Source of the DNA: CAYSQW01 sp964433135
GTDB lineage: Bacteria; Acidobacteriota; Aminicenantia; Aminicenantales; Aminicenantaceae
Direction: 5' to 3'
Assembly (NCBI GenBank): GCA_964433135.1
Contig: CAYSQW010000015.1
Coordinates: 1-64,000, forward strand
DNA: 64,000 bases
Shown: piece after piece, positions 7,543 to 15,194 of the stretch
How the letters are laid out: each line of letters opens with the position of its first letter
Position numbering within the stretch: the first letter of the stretch is position 1
Program-made: the position numbers and the translations under genes
The notes under the pieces: model-generated
Told to the model about the DNA's origin: nothing
What the model saw: only the letters and a program-made list of their open reading frames with translations
The model's database searches: none

Positions 7543-8016
7543 ATGTCCAGACCGCAAAAAGAAAGAAGAGTTCAAGAGCCCCCGAAGATCCAGGGCATGA
7601 AGCCCGTCGGGGTTCCGGCGATGCTGCTGGAACGCGTCCTGCTTTCCCTGGATGAATACGAAGCCGTAAGACTGGCCGATTACGAAGGCAGGGATCATCT
7701 GGAGGCGGCCGGGATCATGGGGATCTCACGCCCGACCTTCACGAGGCTGATCGAAAAAGCCCGAAGGAAAATGGCGGAATCGATCGTCGCCGTCAAGGAG
7801 CTGGTTATCGAGGGCGGCAACTACAGCTTCGCCACCCAGCTCCTTAGATGCATCGACTGCAATGAATTGACCCGATACGACCAGCCGCAGAACATGACCG
7901 AGTCCTGTTCTTCATGCGGGTCCACAAATGTCATTCACCTGAACGAATGGTTCCGCGGCGGGAGAGGACGGGGACGCGGCGGACATGGTGGACGCGGAAG
8001 AAGAGGCGGCTGGTGA
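7543..8016 (+). CDS. DUF134-family DNA-binding regulator
   Basis: A 157-residue protein of the DUF134 (UPF0251) family. After a short N-terminal segment (VPPxxxGMKPVG-like, residues 12-24) comes ERVLLSLDEYEAVRLADYEG and a helix-turn-helix of sigma-70 region-4 type (ISRPTFTRLIEKARRKMAESI, about residues 65-85). The C-terminal half has two CxxC pairs (CIDC, about 106-109, and CSSCG, about 125-129), which may bind zinc or an Fe-S cluster. The end is a basic Gly/Arg-rich tail, which is common in this family. DUF134 genes usually sit beside ferredoxin-MinD ATPases and NifX-like proteins, as here. It heads the cluster and probably controls it through the two palindromes at 7486-7526. Confidence 0.9.
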   Translation: MSRPQKERRVQEPPKIQGMKPVGVPAMLLERVLLSLDEYEAVRLADYEGRDHLEAAGIMGISRPTFTRLIEKARRKMAESIVAVKELVIEGGNYSFATQLLRCIDCNELTRYDQPQNMTESCSSCGSTNVIHLNEWFRGGRGRGRGGHGGRGRRGGW

Positions 8017-8037
8017 CCAAGGAAAGGAGGTGCCGAT

Positions 8038-8241
8038 ATGCCCAGAGGTGATGGTACCGGACCGGCTGGAGGAAACAGGCCGGGAAGAGGCGCAGGCTTT
8101 GGGCGCAGAGGTATTTCAGCCGGGAACGGCGGAAACTGCGTCTGCCCTCAGTGCGGTTTTCAGAAAAAGCACATTCAGGGGCAGCCGTGCAATCGGACGA
8201 TGTGTCCGCGGTGCGGCGTCCCGATGATCGTCGAAAGATAA
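8038..8241 (+). CDS. Small zinc-ribbon protein of the DUF134 cluster
   Basis: A 67-residue protein whose N-terminus (MPRGDGTGPAGG) matches the start of DUF5320-type proteins. Its C-terminal half has a Cys pattern VCPQCG...QPCNRTMCPRCG, most likely a zinc ribbon or a metal/cluster site. A perfect ribosome site (AAAGGAGGT) precedes the ATG, 21 bases after the DUF134 stop, so the two genes are co-transcribed. The role is unknown; genomic association suggests Fe-S or molybdenum cofactor handling. Confidence 0.8.
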   Translation: MPRGDGTGPAGGNRPGRGAGFGRRGISAGNGGNCVCPQCGFQKKHIQGQPCNRTMCPRCGVPMIVER

Positions 8242-8320
8242 ACATGATGAAATCTTGGAACATCACTTTTTGCTCTCGACGATCCTTTAAATAAAACAGG
8301 CATCACTAAAGGAGGTTAAC

Positions 8321-8683
8321 ATGCCGGCAGGAGATAGAACAGGACCGAACGGAATGGGTCCCAGAACGGGAAGAGCGGCCGGGTACTGCTCCGGATACGC
8401 CGCTCCGGGATACGCCAATCGCGGTTTCGGCGGAGGCTTCGGCTTCGGCCGGGGTATGGGAAGAGGATACGGCCGAGGATTCGGCGCCGGTTTCAGAGGC
8501 AGAGGCTTCGCCGCTCCCTACGCCGCGCCCTATGCCCCCCCCGTGGGTTATGCGCCCGCGGCATACCCCACACGCGAGCAGGAACTGGAAATGCTCAAAA
8601 GCCAGGCGGTCGATCTTGAGCAAGGTCTCAAGGAAATCAACCAACGCATCAGCGAGTTGAAATCGACCCCCAAGGAAAAGTAG
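8321..8683 (+). CDS. DUF5320-like glycine-rich protein with C-terminal coiled coil
   Basis: A 120-residue protein that starts MPAGDRTGPNGMGPRTGR, the signature of DUF5320. It continues with a long Gly/Arg/Phe/Tyr-rich low-complexity stretch (residues about 20-85) and ends in a charged helix (REQELEMLKSQAVDLEQGLK) likely to form a coiled coil. AAAGGAGG precedes the ATG. Genes of this type accompany DUF134 and ferredoxin-MinD genes in many anaerobes. The function is not established; the low-complexity part may be disordered. Confidence 0.8.
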   Translation: MPAGDRTGPNGMGPRTGRAAGYCSGYAAPGYANRGFGGGFGFGRGMGRGYGRGFGAGFRGRGFAAPYAAPYAPPVGYAPAAYPTREQELEMLKSQAVDLEQGLKEINQRISELKSTPKEK

Positions 8684-8715
8684 ATCAAGTTTCTTTTTGT
8701 ATTTCCATGAATCGG

Positions 8716-8736
8716 GCCGCCGGCATTGCCGGCGGC
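8716..8736 (+). other. Strong intercistronic hairpin
   Basis: GCCGCCGGC (8716-8724) and GCCGGCGGC (8728-8736) form a perfect 9-bp stem with an ATT loop, between the DUF5320-like gene and the ATPase gene. No T-run follows on either strand. It may set relative mRNA levels by blocking exonucleases or causing partial termination. Confidence 0.6.
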
Positions 8737-8842
8737 TCACTTAAAACGGAACGGACCGAACAGATCGGACGACACCACCCGGTGCCCACGCAGTTTGTAC
8801 CGTTAGCAACAAACGACTTACCCCATTGAGGAGAGAAACAAT

Positions 8843-10681
8843 ATGAATATAACCATCGCCAGCGGAAAAGGGGGGACGGGAAAGACGACATTCGCGGTGA
8901 ATCTGGCCTATGCCCTGGCTTCAAGAGGAGACCGCATCAGACTTCTTGACTGCGACGTCGAAGAACCCAATGACCATCTCTTCGTCAAACCGACATACAC
9001 GGAGACGAAGACGGTGACCGCCATGAAGCCGGTCTGGGATCCGGCAAAGTGCACGGGATGCGGGAAATGCGCCGAAGCCTGCGGTTACAACGCCATCGCC
9101 GTCGTCAAAGGCAAGGTTCTGATCTTCAACGAGCTGTGCCATTCATGCGGCGTCTGTTCCTTTGTATGCCCCGAGAACGCGTTGACGGAGAGACCGCAGC
9201 CGATCGGAGAAGTTCAGGCCACGAATAAAGGCCCCTTCTTTTTCGCTCACGGCCTGCTCAATATCGGAGAAGCGCTGGCGCCTAATGTGGTTCACGCCGT
9301 CAAAGAATATCTGGATCCGGAAGCGTTCAATATCATCGACGCTTCGCCGGGAACCGCCTGCCCGGTCGTAGAGGCCGTGGACGGCGCGGATGCGGTCGTG
9401 CTGGTCACGGAGCCGACGCCTTTCGGGCTGCACGACCTCAAACTGGCCGTAGGGCTAGCGCTGAAAAAAGAGGTGCCGACCGGCATCCTGGTCAACCGTT
9501 CCGACGGGAAAGACCTGATCATCGCGCAATACGCCGAAAGCATCGGCCTTCCGGTCATCGGCAGGATTCCCTTCAAACGTGAATACGCCGAAACATATTC
9601 AAGCGGCGGAATCCTTACGGAAACATATCCTGAATTCAAAGAAAACTTGCTGTCGATCATCGACCGGATCATCGCCTTGAAAAACATGGATGTTCCGCCG
9701 GTGCCCGAAGAAGAGTTCTTTACAGTGGAGGATGATTCCCCTCTGCCATTCCGCAAAGGCGGCTCCTCCGATTTCAAGGAGATCACGATCATCAGCGGCA
9801 AGGGAGGAACCGGCAAAACCACGGTGGCTGCCGCTCTGGCCCAGCTCGTGGATTCCAAGGTTCTGTCCGACAACGACGTGGACGCCGCCGACCTTCATCT
9901 GCTTTTGAAGCCCGTGGTTCGGGAAAGCCATGAGTTTTCCGGCGGGGTCACGGCATTGATCGATCCGGATAAATGCACCGCTTGCGGGCTGTGCGCCGAA
10001 TCCTGCCATTTCAATGCGATCCGCTTCGACGGACCGGCTAACGACATGCAGGAAAAGACCTACCGTATCGACGACCTGGCCTGCGAAGGGTGCGGATTAT
10101 GCCCGCTCGTCTGTCCGGTTCAAGCCATCTCCAGCGAAGCGGTCACCAACGGACGCTGGTTCGTCTCCGCAACCGATTTCGGACCCATGGTACATGCCCG
10201 GCTCGGAATCGCGGAAGAAAATTCCGGAAAGCTGGTCACGAAAGTCCGCAGCCGCGCGGCGGAGCTGGCGCGTTCGCTCAAATTGAATGCGATTCTGGCG
10301 GACGGGCCTCCGGGAACAGGCTGCCCCGTGATCGCCTCGGTCACGGGCACTGACTTGGTTCTTATCATAACAGAACCCACGGTCTCGGGCGTTCATGACC
10401 TGGAACGGGTGCTGCGGTTGACGGAACATTTCCGCGTTCCCGCCAAGGTCATCATCAACAAATCCGATTTGAATGAAAATCAAGCGGCCCGCATTGAAGA
10501 CCTGGCGGAGGAATTCGGATCGGAAGTCATTGCCAAAATCCCGTTTGACCGCCATGTCAATGAAGCCCTGATGGCGGGAAAAACGGTTATCGAATACGGC
10601 AAGGGACCGGCTTGCGACGCCATCCGGTCAAGCTGGGATATCATAAAGAATTTGTTACCATCAAAGGAGAAATCATCATGA
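8843..10681 (+). CDS. Fusion of two ferredoxin-containing MinD/Mrp-type ATPases
   Basis: A 612-residue protein made of two homologous halves. Half 1 (residues 1-285) has the deviant Walker A GKGGTGKTT (8-16) and a ferredoxin insert with two 4Fe-4S motifs (C70, C73, C76, C80 and C99, C102, C105, C109). It also has the MinD-type DASPGTACPV (167-175). Half 2 (residues 310-605) repeats all of this: GKGGTGKTT at 319-327, Cys at 378-388 and 414-424, and DGPPGTGCPV at 487-496. In most genomes the halves are two adjacent genes; here an acidic linker (about 285-310) joins them. Family members are thought to load or transfer Fe-S or Mo-containing clusters using ATP. GAGGAGAG precedes the ATG, and the stop overlaps the next start by four bases. 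Confidence 0.92.
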   Translation: MNITIASGKGGTGKTTFAVNLAYALASRGDRIRLLDCDVEEPNDHLFVKPTYTETKTVTAMKPVWDPAKCTGCGKCAEACGYNAIAVVKGKVLIFNELCHSCGVCSFVCPENALTERPQPIGEVQATNKGPFFFAHGLLNIGEALAPNVVHAVKEYLDPEAFNIIDASPGTACPVVEAVDGADAVVLVTEPTPFGLHDLKLAVGLALKKEVPTGILVNRSDGKDLIIAQYAESIGLPVIGRIPFKREYAETYSSGGILTETYPEFKENLLSIIDRIIALKNMDVPPVPEEEFFTVEDDSPLPFRKGGSSDFKEITIISGKGGTGKTTVAAALAQLVDSKVLSDNDVDAADLHLLLKPVVRESHEFSGGVTALIDPDKCTACGLCAESCHFNAIRFDGPANDMQEKTYRIDDLACEGCGLCPLVCPVQAISSEAVTNGRWFVSATDFGPMVHARLGIAEENSGKLVTKVRSRAAELARSLKLNAILADGPPGTGCPVIASVTGTDLVLIITEPTVSGVHDLERVLRLTEHFRVPAKVIINKSDLNENQAARIEDLAEEFGSEVIAKIPFDRHVNEALMAGKTVIEYGKGPACDAIRSSWDIIKNLLPSKEKSS

Positions 10682-11145
10682 AAATAGCCATATCATCCAC
10701 AGGAACGAACCTCGACGACTCCGTCGAAATGCGCTTCGGGCGCTGTGCTTACTTTCTAATCGTGGATCCGAAAACCATGGAGTTCGAAGCCATCCAAAAT
10801 CCCAACATCGCAGTCGGCGGAGGCGCCGGCATCCAATCGGCGCAGATGATGGCGGATAAAGACGTCACCATCATGCTGACCGGAAACTGCGGGCCCAATG
10901 CGTTCCAAACCTTCGGTGCGGCGGGCGTTCAAGTCATCACCGGAGTATCCGGGACGGTGCGCGAGGCCGTAGAGAGGTACAACTCGGGGGCCTTGAAACC
11001 GACCGACGCCCCCAACGTGCAGAGCCACTTCGGCATGGGCGGAGGCATGGGACGCGGAGGCGGCATGGGACGCGGAGGCGGCATGGGGCGTGGAGGCGGT
11101 ATGGGCGGAGGCGGTATGGGCGGAGGCGGTCGGGGACGAAAGTAG
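10678..11145 (+). CDS. NifX/NafY-like dinitrogenase Fe-Mo cofactor-binding family protein
   Basis: A 155-residue protein. Residues 1-115 are the Nitro_FeMo-Co domain, with MKIAISSTG, then RFGRCAYFLIVD, VTIMLTGNCGPNAF and GVQVITGVSGTVREAVE. Members bind Fe-Mo or Mo-Cu cofactors or carry clusters between proteins. No nitrogenase gene is near, so a general role in cluster handling with the fused ATPase is more likely. The tail (about 118-155) is a Gly/Met/Arg repeat encoded by a short tandem DNA repeat. The start ATG overlaps the ATPase stop as ATGA, which means translational coupling. An earlier in-frame start at 10612 would overlap the ATPase by 70 bases and is rejected. Confidence 0.88.
   Translation: MKIAISSTGTNLDDSVEMRFGRCAYFLIVDPKTMEFEAIQNPNIAVGGGAGIQSAQMMADKDVTIMLTGNCGPNAFQTFGAAGVQVITGVSGTVREAVERYNSGALKPTDAPNVQSHFGMGGGMGRGGGMGRGGGMGRGGGMGGGGMGGGGRGRK
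11032..11137 (+). repeat. In-gene tandem repeat coding a Gly/Met/Arg tail
   Basis: Near-identical 18-base units (GGCATGGGACGCGGAGGC and variants) occur three times, followed by two 15-base units of the form GGTATGGGCGGAGGC. All lengths are multiples of three, so copy-number change would keep the frame and only alter tail length. Confidence 0.8.
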
Positions 11146-11238
11146 GATCATCTATCGTTCTCTTCCATCCGGCTCAAATCATTATCCCGAACAGCCGTAA
11201 CCGCAAAGCCGGTCACGTTCCGAGAAAACGGACTTTGC

Positions 11239-11294
11239 TCCCTCCTGCATAAATGGTTAAACTAAATAAGAGCACACCACTTGTGCAGGAGGGA
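11239..11294 (+). promoter_or_regulatory. Inverted repeat covering the ribosome site of the DUF5654 gene
   Basis: Bases 11239-11249 (TCCCTCCTGCA) are a perfect reverse complement of 11284-11294 (TGCAGGAGGGA), with a 34-base loop. The right arm is the Shine-Dalgarno sequence of the gene at 11300. If both arms are transcribed the site would be masked. A possible promoter inside the loop (TTGCTC 11235-11240, TAAACT 11258-11263) would leave the left arm untranscribed. Confidence 0.6.
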
Positions 11295-11299
11295 AAAAC

Positions 11300-11521
11300 A
11301 TGAAGCCTGAAGTCATCGAAAAAATCGCGGCATTGGTCACCGCGGCATTCGGCTTGGTGGCCGCTTTGGCGTGGAACGGCGCCATCCAGGCCATTTTCAA
11401 AAAGGTCTTCGGCTCGGCCGAAGGAATTGTTCCCATGTTGACCTACGCCGTCATCGTGACCGTCATCGCGGTCCTGGTTACCATCCAGATGGGAAAATCA
11501 GCGGAGAGAGCCAAGAAATAA
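11300..11521 (+). CDS. DUF5654-family small membrane protein
   Basis: A 73-residue protein with two predicted membrane helices (about residues 8-32 and 46-63) and a charged C-terminus (GKSAERAKK). The N-terminal IEKIAALVTAAFGLVAALAWN, with the conserved Trp-Asn at the end of helix 1, fits DUF5654, a family of unknown role found in archaea and anaerobic bacteria. A very strong ribosome site (CAGGAGGG) stands six bases before the ATG but lies in one arm of a perfect inverted repeat. The gene is separated from the DUF134 cluster by 154 bases and may be transcribed separately. Confidence 0.8.
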   Translation: MKPEVIEKIAALVTAAFGLVAALAWNGAIQAIFKKVFGSAEGIVPMLTYAVIVTVIAVLVTIQMGKSAERAKK

Positions 11522-11594
11522 GATAGCCGCCCCTTTTTAATCCGGAAATAAATCATCTGTTTTTTCTTCCGGGATACACTGCGCCGGATCTTTC

Positions 11595-11624
11595 ACGGAC
11601 AAGCTTCCGGTCCATGTCCGTTTT
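11595..11624 (+). terminator. Terminator-like hairpin before the glycogen operon
   Basis: ACGGACA (11595-11601) pairs with TGTCCGT (11615-11621) and runs into TTTT. It lies 73 bases after the DUF5654 stop and before the glgA promoter. Confidence 0.45.
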
Positions 11625-11646
11625 CATCAATCCGTTGCCATCGGTT

Positions 11647-11700
11647 CTCTCATAAGAGAGGAGGGATCATCTTGGGCGAACCGGATTTATGGTGTATAAT
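11647..11700 (+). promoter_or_regulatory. Promoter of the glgA operon, with upstream palindrome
   Basis: TTGGGC (11672-11677), a 17-base spacer and a perfect TATAAT (11695-11700) lie 47 bases before the glgA ATG. Immediately upstream a palindrome CTCTC-ATAA-GAGAG (11647-11660) could be a regulator site. Confidence 0.65.
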
Positions 11701-11747
11701 AGTCAGCAGTATTTCCTGACCCCAATCCGAGAGAGAACTGGTAAAAT

Positions 11748-13199
11748 ATGCATATCCTGTTTGTCGTTTCTGAAATCGCCCCCTTCTCCAAAACCGGTGG
11801 ATTGGCCGACGTCGCAGGAAAATTACCAATGGAACTCGCCCGATCGGGCTTGGAGGTCAAGGTCGTCACTCCTTTTTACCGCAGTGTCCGGGACGGTGGA
11901 TTCGATCCGGATAAGCCGGATGAATCCATCACGATCCGCTTGGGCGGAGAAACGATCCGAATCTCCATTTTAAAAAAAACGATCAGCCGCGGATTATCCG
12001 TTTACTTCATCCGCTACGATCCGTTTTATGACCGCAACCGTTTATACGGGACGCCCAAGGGAGACTACCCTGATAATGCGGAGAGATTTATTCTGCTCAA
12101 TAAAGCGGCGCTTTCTCTTTGCGGACGGATCGGTTTCAATCCGGATATCATACACTGCCACGACTGGCAAACAGGCCTCATCCCGGCCGCATTGAAAGCG
12201 CCTATGGGTGATCGCTCTCCATTCCGCGGCACCCGATCGGTTTTCACCATACACAATCTTGCCTACCAGGGCTCCTTTCCCCCGGACACCATGGCCTTGA
12301 GCGGTTTGCCTCAGGAATTTTATTCCATACAGGGTTTGGAGTTTTACGGCCGAATGAATTTTCTCAAATCCGGGATCATTTTCGCCGACAAGGTCACAAC
12401 CGTCAGCTCCCGTTATGCTGAAGAGATCCTCACTCCGGAGTTCGGATTCGGGATGGATGGAGTTCTTCGATCCCGGGAAGATGGAATCACCGGAATTCGG
12501 AACGGCATCGATTACAGCGAATGGAATCCGAAAACCGATCCTTACATCGCCTCCCGCTACGATGTCGAAGATCCAAGCGGAAAAACGGACTGTAAAAAAG
12601 AAGCGGCCGAGATATTCGGCCTTCCCGATCTGCGGGACACCCCGTTATTCGGAATGATCACGCGACTTGCCGTCCAGAAGGGCCTTGATCTTGTGGTCGA
12701 AGCCGTTGACGGAATCCTTGCAGCAGGCATCTCTCTGATCGTATTGGGACAGGGAGATGAAAGATATGAACGAAGGCTCCAGGATATCGCGCGGAAAAAC
12801 CCCGGCCGCATCAGCGTCAAGATAGCCTTCGATCCCGTGCTGTCTCACAAAATCGAGGCGGGATCGGATTTTTTTCTGATGCCTTCCCGTTATGAACCAT
12901 GCGGACTCAACCAGATGTTCAGCTTGAAATACGGAACGATCCCGATCGTTCGCGCCACAGGCGGCCTTGACGACACGATACAGCCTTTTGACCGCACCAC
13001 AGGCGAGGGAACCGGCTTCAAATTCGCCGAATATTCCACGTCGACTCTGCTGAAAACAATCGCGGAAGCCGTTTCCGTTTACCGGGATAAAAAGAATTGG
13101 GAAAGGCTGGTCCGCAACGCCATGCGGGCCGATTTTTCCTGGCGTGCCACCGCGCCCGCCTATGTCCGGCTCTATAAAGATCTGAAGTCGGGGAAATGA
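11748..13199 (+). CDS. glgA: Glycogen synthase (ADP-glucose type, GT5)
   Basis: A 483-residue glycogen synthase, the usual GT5 length. The ADP-glucose-binding motif KTGGLADV is at residues 15-22. The N-terminal half has HCHDW-like HCHDWQTGLIP and FTIHNLAYQG. The C-terminal GT-B half has GMITRLAVQKG, then MPSRYEPCGLNQMFSLKYG with the catalytic Glu of the EPCGL loop, and ATGGLDDT. It transfers glucose from ADP-glucose to growing alpha-1,4 chains in the cytoplasm. It is the first gene of the plus-strand glycogen operon (glgA, glgB, GH57, malQ). glgC, which makes its substrate, lies 8 kb away on the other strand. The start lacks a strong ribosome site (GAGAGAA, 13 bases upstream). Confidence 0.97.
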   Translation: MHILFVVSEIAPFSKTGGLADVAGKLPMELARSGLEVKVVTPFYRSVRDGGFDPDKPDESITIRLGGETIRISILKKTISRGLSVYFIRYDPFYDRNRLYGTPKGDYPDNAERFILLNKAALSLCGRIGFNPDIIHCHDWQTGLIPAALKAPMGDRSPFRGTRSVFTIHNLAYQGSFPPDTMALSGLPQEFYSIQGLEFYGRMNFLKSGIIFADKVTTVSSRYAEEILTPEFGFGMDGVLRSREDGITGIRNGIDYSEWNPKTDPYIASRYDVEDPSGKTDCKKEAAEIFGLPDLRDTPLFGMITRLAVQKGLDLVVEAVDGILAAGISLIVLGQGDERYERRLQDIARKNPGRISVKIAFDPVLSHKIEAGSDFFLMPSRYEPCGLNQMFSLKYGTIPIVRATGGLDDTIQPFDRTTGEGTGFKFAEYSTSTLLKTIAEAVSVYRDKKNWERLVRNAMRADFSWRATAPAYVRLYKDLKSGK

Positions 13200-13217
13200 A
13201 TATGGTCAGGAGATAAT

Positions 13218-15194
13218 ATGAACCGTCGATCGAAATCCAGCCCACCCTCCCAGCCCGAATCCGTCATCCACGGCGCAGGAATGATGACCGATCACGACGT
13301 CTATCTTTTCAAGGAAGGCAAGCACAATCGTCTTTTCGAAAAGATGGGCGCACATCCGGGAGTTGTCGACGGCGCGAACGGGATTCATTTTGCCGTATGG
13401 GCACCGAACGCACGCAGGGTTTCCGTTATCGGCGACTTCAACCTTTGGGATCGGAGCACCCATCCGCTGGCCGTCAGATGGGATGGGTCCGGTATATGGG
13501 AAGGATTCGTCCCCGGGGTTCCCGTCGGATCCGTCTATAAATATCATATCGCATCCCGTGTCCGGAACCACACGGCGGATAAAGGAGATCCCTTCGCCTT
13601 TCGGTGCGAAAAACCACCCCGGACAGCCTCTCTGGTATGGACTCTCGATTACAAATGGGGAGACTCCGCCTGGATGAAACGGCGAAAACACCGCAACGCC
13701 CTCGATGCTCCGCAGTCGATCTACGAGGTTCATCTGGGATCCTGGCGCCGCAGTTCCGACCATCCTCACCATCTCCCGGGATACCGAGAGCTCGCCCATC
13801 AGCTGGTGGAATACGTTAAGGAAATGGGATTCACGCATGTTGAATTTCTTCCGGTCATGGAGCACCCTTTCTACGGATCCTGGGGGTATCAGGTCACGGG
13901 ATATTTCGCTCCCACCAGCCGATACGGAACGCCTCAGGATCTTATGGAAATGATCGACATTCTCCATCAAAACGAGATCGGAGTGATCCTGGATTGGGTG
14001 CCGTCCCATTTTCCCGATGACGAACATGGACCGGCCTTTTTCGACGGGACCCATCTCTACGAACACGCCGATCCCCGCCAGGGATTTCATCCGGAATGGA
14101 AAAGCCGTATTTTCAATCTGGGAAGAAACGAAGTAAAAAATTTTCTGATCAATAATGCCCTCTTCTGGTTGGAAAAATATCATGCCGACGGACTGCGGGT
14201 CGATGCCGTGGCATCGATGCTCTATCTTGATTATGCTCGTGAGGAAGGACAATGGATACCCAATCGATTCGGCGGACGTGAGAACCTGGATGCGATCGGT
14301 TTTATTCGGCAATTGAACAAGGTTGTATACGAACTCCAACCCGACGTCCAGATGATAGCCGAAGAATCGACCGCATGGCCCATGGTTTCCCGTCCGGTCC
14401 ACCTGGGAGGATTAGGATTCGGGGAAAAATGGAATATGGGTTGGATGCACGACAGCCTGGAATATTTTTCCATAGATCCGGTGCACCGCAAATACCACCA
14501 TGAACGGTTGACTTTCAGTCTTTGGTACGCCTTTACGGAAAATTTCATTCTGCCGCTTTCACACGATGAAGTGGTGTACGGAAAGAAATCGCTGCTGGAA
14601 AAAATGCCGGGAGACGACTGGAGAAAATTCGCTAATCTGCGGCTCCTCCTGGGTTGGCTTTTCACCCATCCCGGGAAAAAGCTGCTGTTTATGGGGGGGG
14701 AATTCGGTCAGCGCCGGGAGTGGGAACATGACGGCGGGTTGGACTGGGAGCATCTCAAGGAAGAAGGTCACGCGGGGGTCAGGAAATGGGTCAAGGACCT
14801 GAATCTGTTCTACCGCCGTGAGCCCGCGCTCCACACCAGCGATTTTTCCCCTGAAGGATTTGAATGGATCGACAACCGGGACAAAGACAACGGAATCCTG
14901 ACCTACCTGCGAAAATCAGACAAATCGGACCGGATCGTTCTGGTGACATGCAACCTCACCCCGGTTCCCCGATACGGATACCGGGTAGGCTTCCCGACGA
15001 AAGGATTCTGGAAGGAAGTACTCAACAGCGATGCCACGGAATACGGCGGAAGCGGCGTCGGAAACATGGGCGGCACGACGACCGAATCCGTAAGATCTCA
15101 AGGCAGGGCTTTTTCGGCGCCGCTGACGCTGCCTCCGCTGGGTCTGTTGATATTCCTCCAAAAAGGCATCGAGAAGGCCCCCCTACGGAAATGA
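13218..15194 (+). CDS. glgB: 1,4-alpha-glucan branching enzyme (GH13)
   Basis: A 658-residue branching enzyme, the length of the shorter bacterial type. It has an N-terminal CBM48 beta-sandwich (WAPNARRVSVIGDFNLW, about residues 55-71). The catalytic barrel carries VPSHF, GLRVDAVASM with the nucleophile Asp329, AEEST with Glu382/383 and LSHDEV with Asp450. The C-terminal beta domain follows. It makes the alpha-1,6 branches in glycogen. AGGAGATA precedes the ATG, 18 bases after glgA. The stop overlaps the next start by four bases (ATGA). Confidence 0.97.
   Translation: MNRRSKSSPPSQPESVIHGAGMMTDHDVYLFKEGKHNRLFEKMGAHPGVVDGANGIHFAVWAPNARRVSVIGDFNLWDRSTHPLAVRWDGSGIWEGFVPGVPVGSVYKYHIASRVRNHTADKGDPFAFRCEKPPRTASLVWTLDYKWGDSAWMKRRKHRNALDAPQSIYEVHLGSWRRSSDHPHHLPGYRELAHQLVEYVKEMGFTHVEFLPVMEHPFYGSWGYQVTGYFAPTSRYGTPQDLMEMIDILHQNEIGVILDWVPSHFPDDEHGPAFFDGTHLYEHADPRQGFHPEWKSRIFNLGRNEVKNFLINNALFWLEKYHADGLRVDAVASMLYLDYAREEGQWIPNRFGGRENLDAIGFIRQLNKVVYELQPDVQMIAEESTAWPMVSRPVHLGGLGFGEKWNMGWMHDSLEYFSIDPVHRKYHHERLTFSLWYAFTENFILPLSHDEVVYGKKSLLEKMPGDDWRKFANLRLLLGWLFTHPGKKLLFMGGEFGQRREWEHDGGLDWEHLKEEGHAGVRKWVKDLNLFYRREPALHTSDFSPEGFEWIDNRDKDNGILTYLRKSDKSDRIVLVTCNLTPVPRYGYRVGFPTKGFWKEVLNSDATEYGGSGVGNMGGTTTESVRSQGRAFSAPLTLPPLGLLIFLQKGIEKAPLRK

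Noticed and set aside
10678..11145. Evidence of nitrogen fixation
   Set aside because: NifX-like proteins occur widely without nitrogenase, and no nifHDK gene lies in the window.
13206..14402. 398-codon open frame on the minus strand
   Set aside because: It is exactly antisense to glgB, whose product is certain. The frame reflects codon bias on the opposite strand.
14864..15190. N-terminal extension of the GH57 frame
   Set aside because: It lies wholly within glgB in another frame and has no GH57 similarity; the ATG at 15191 begins the conserved motif.
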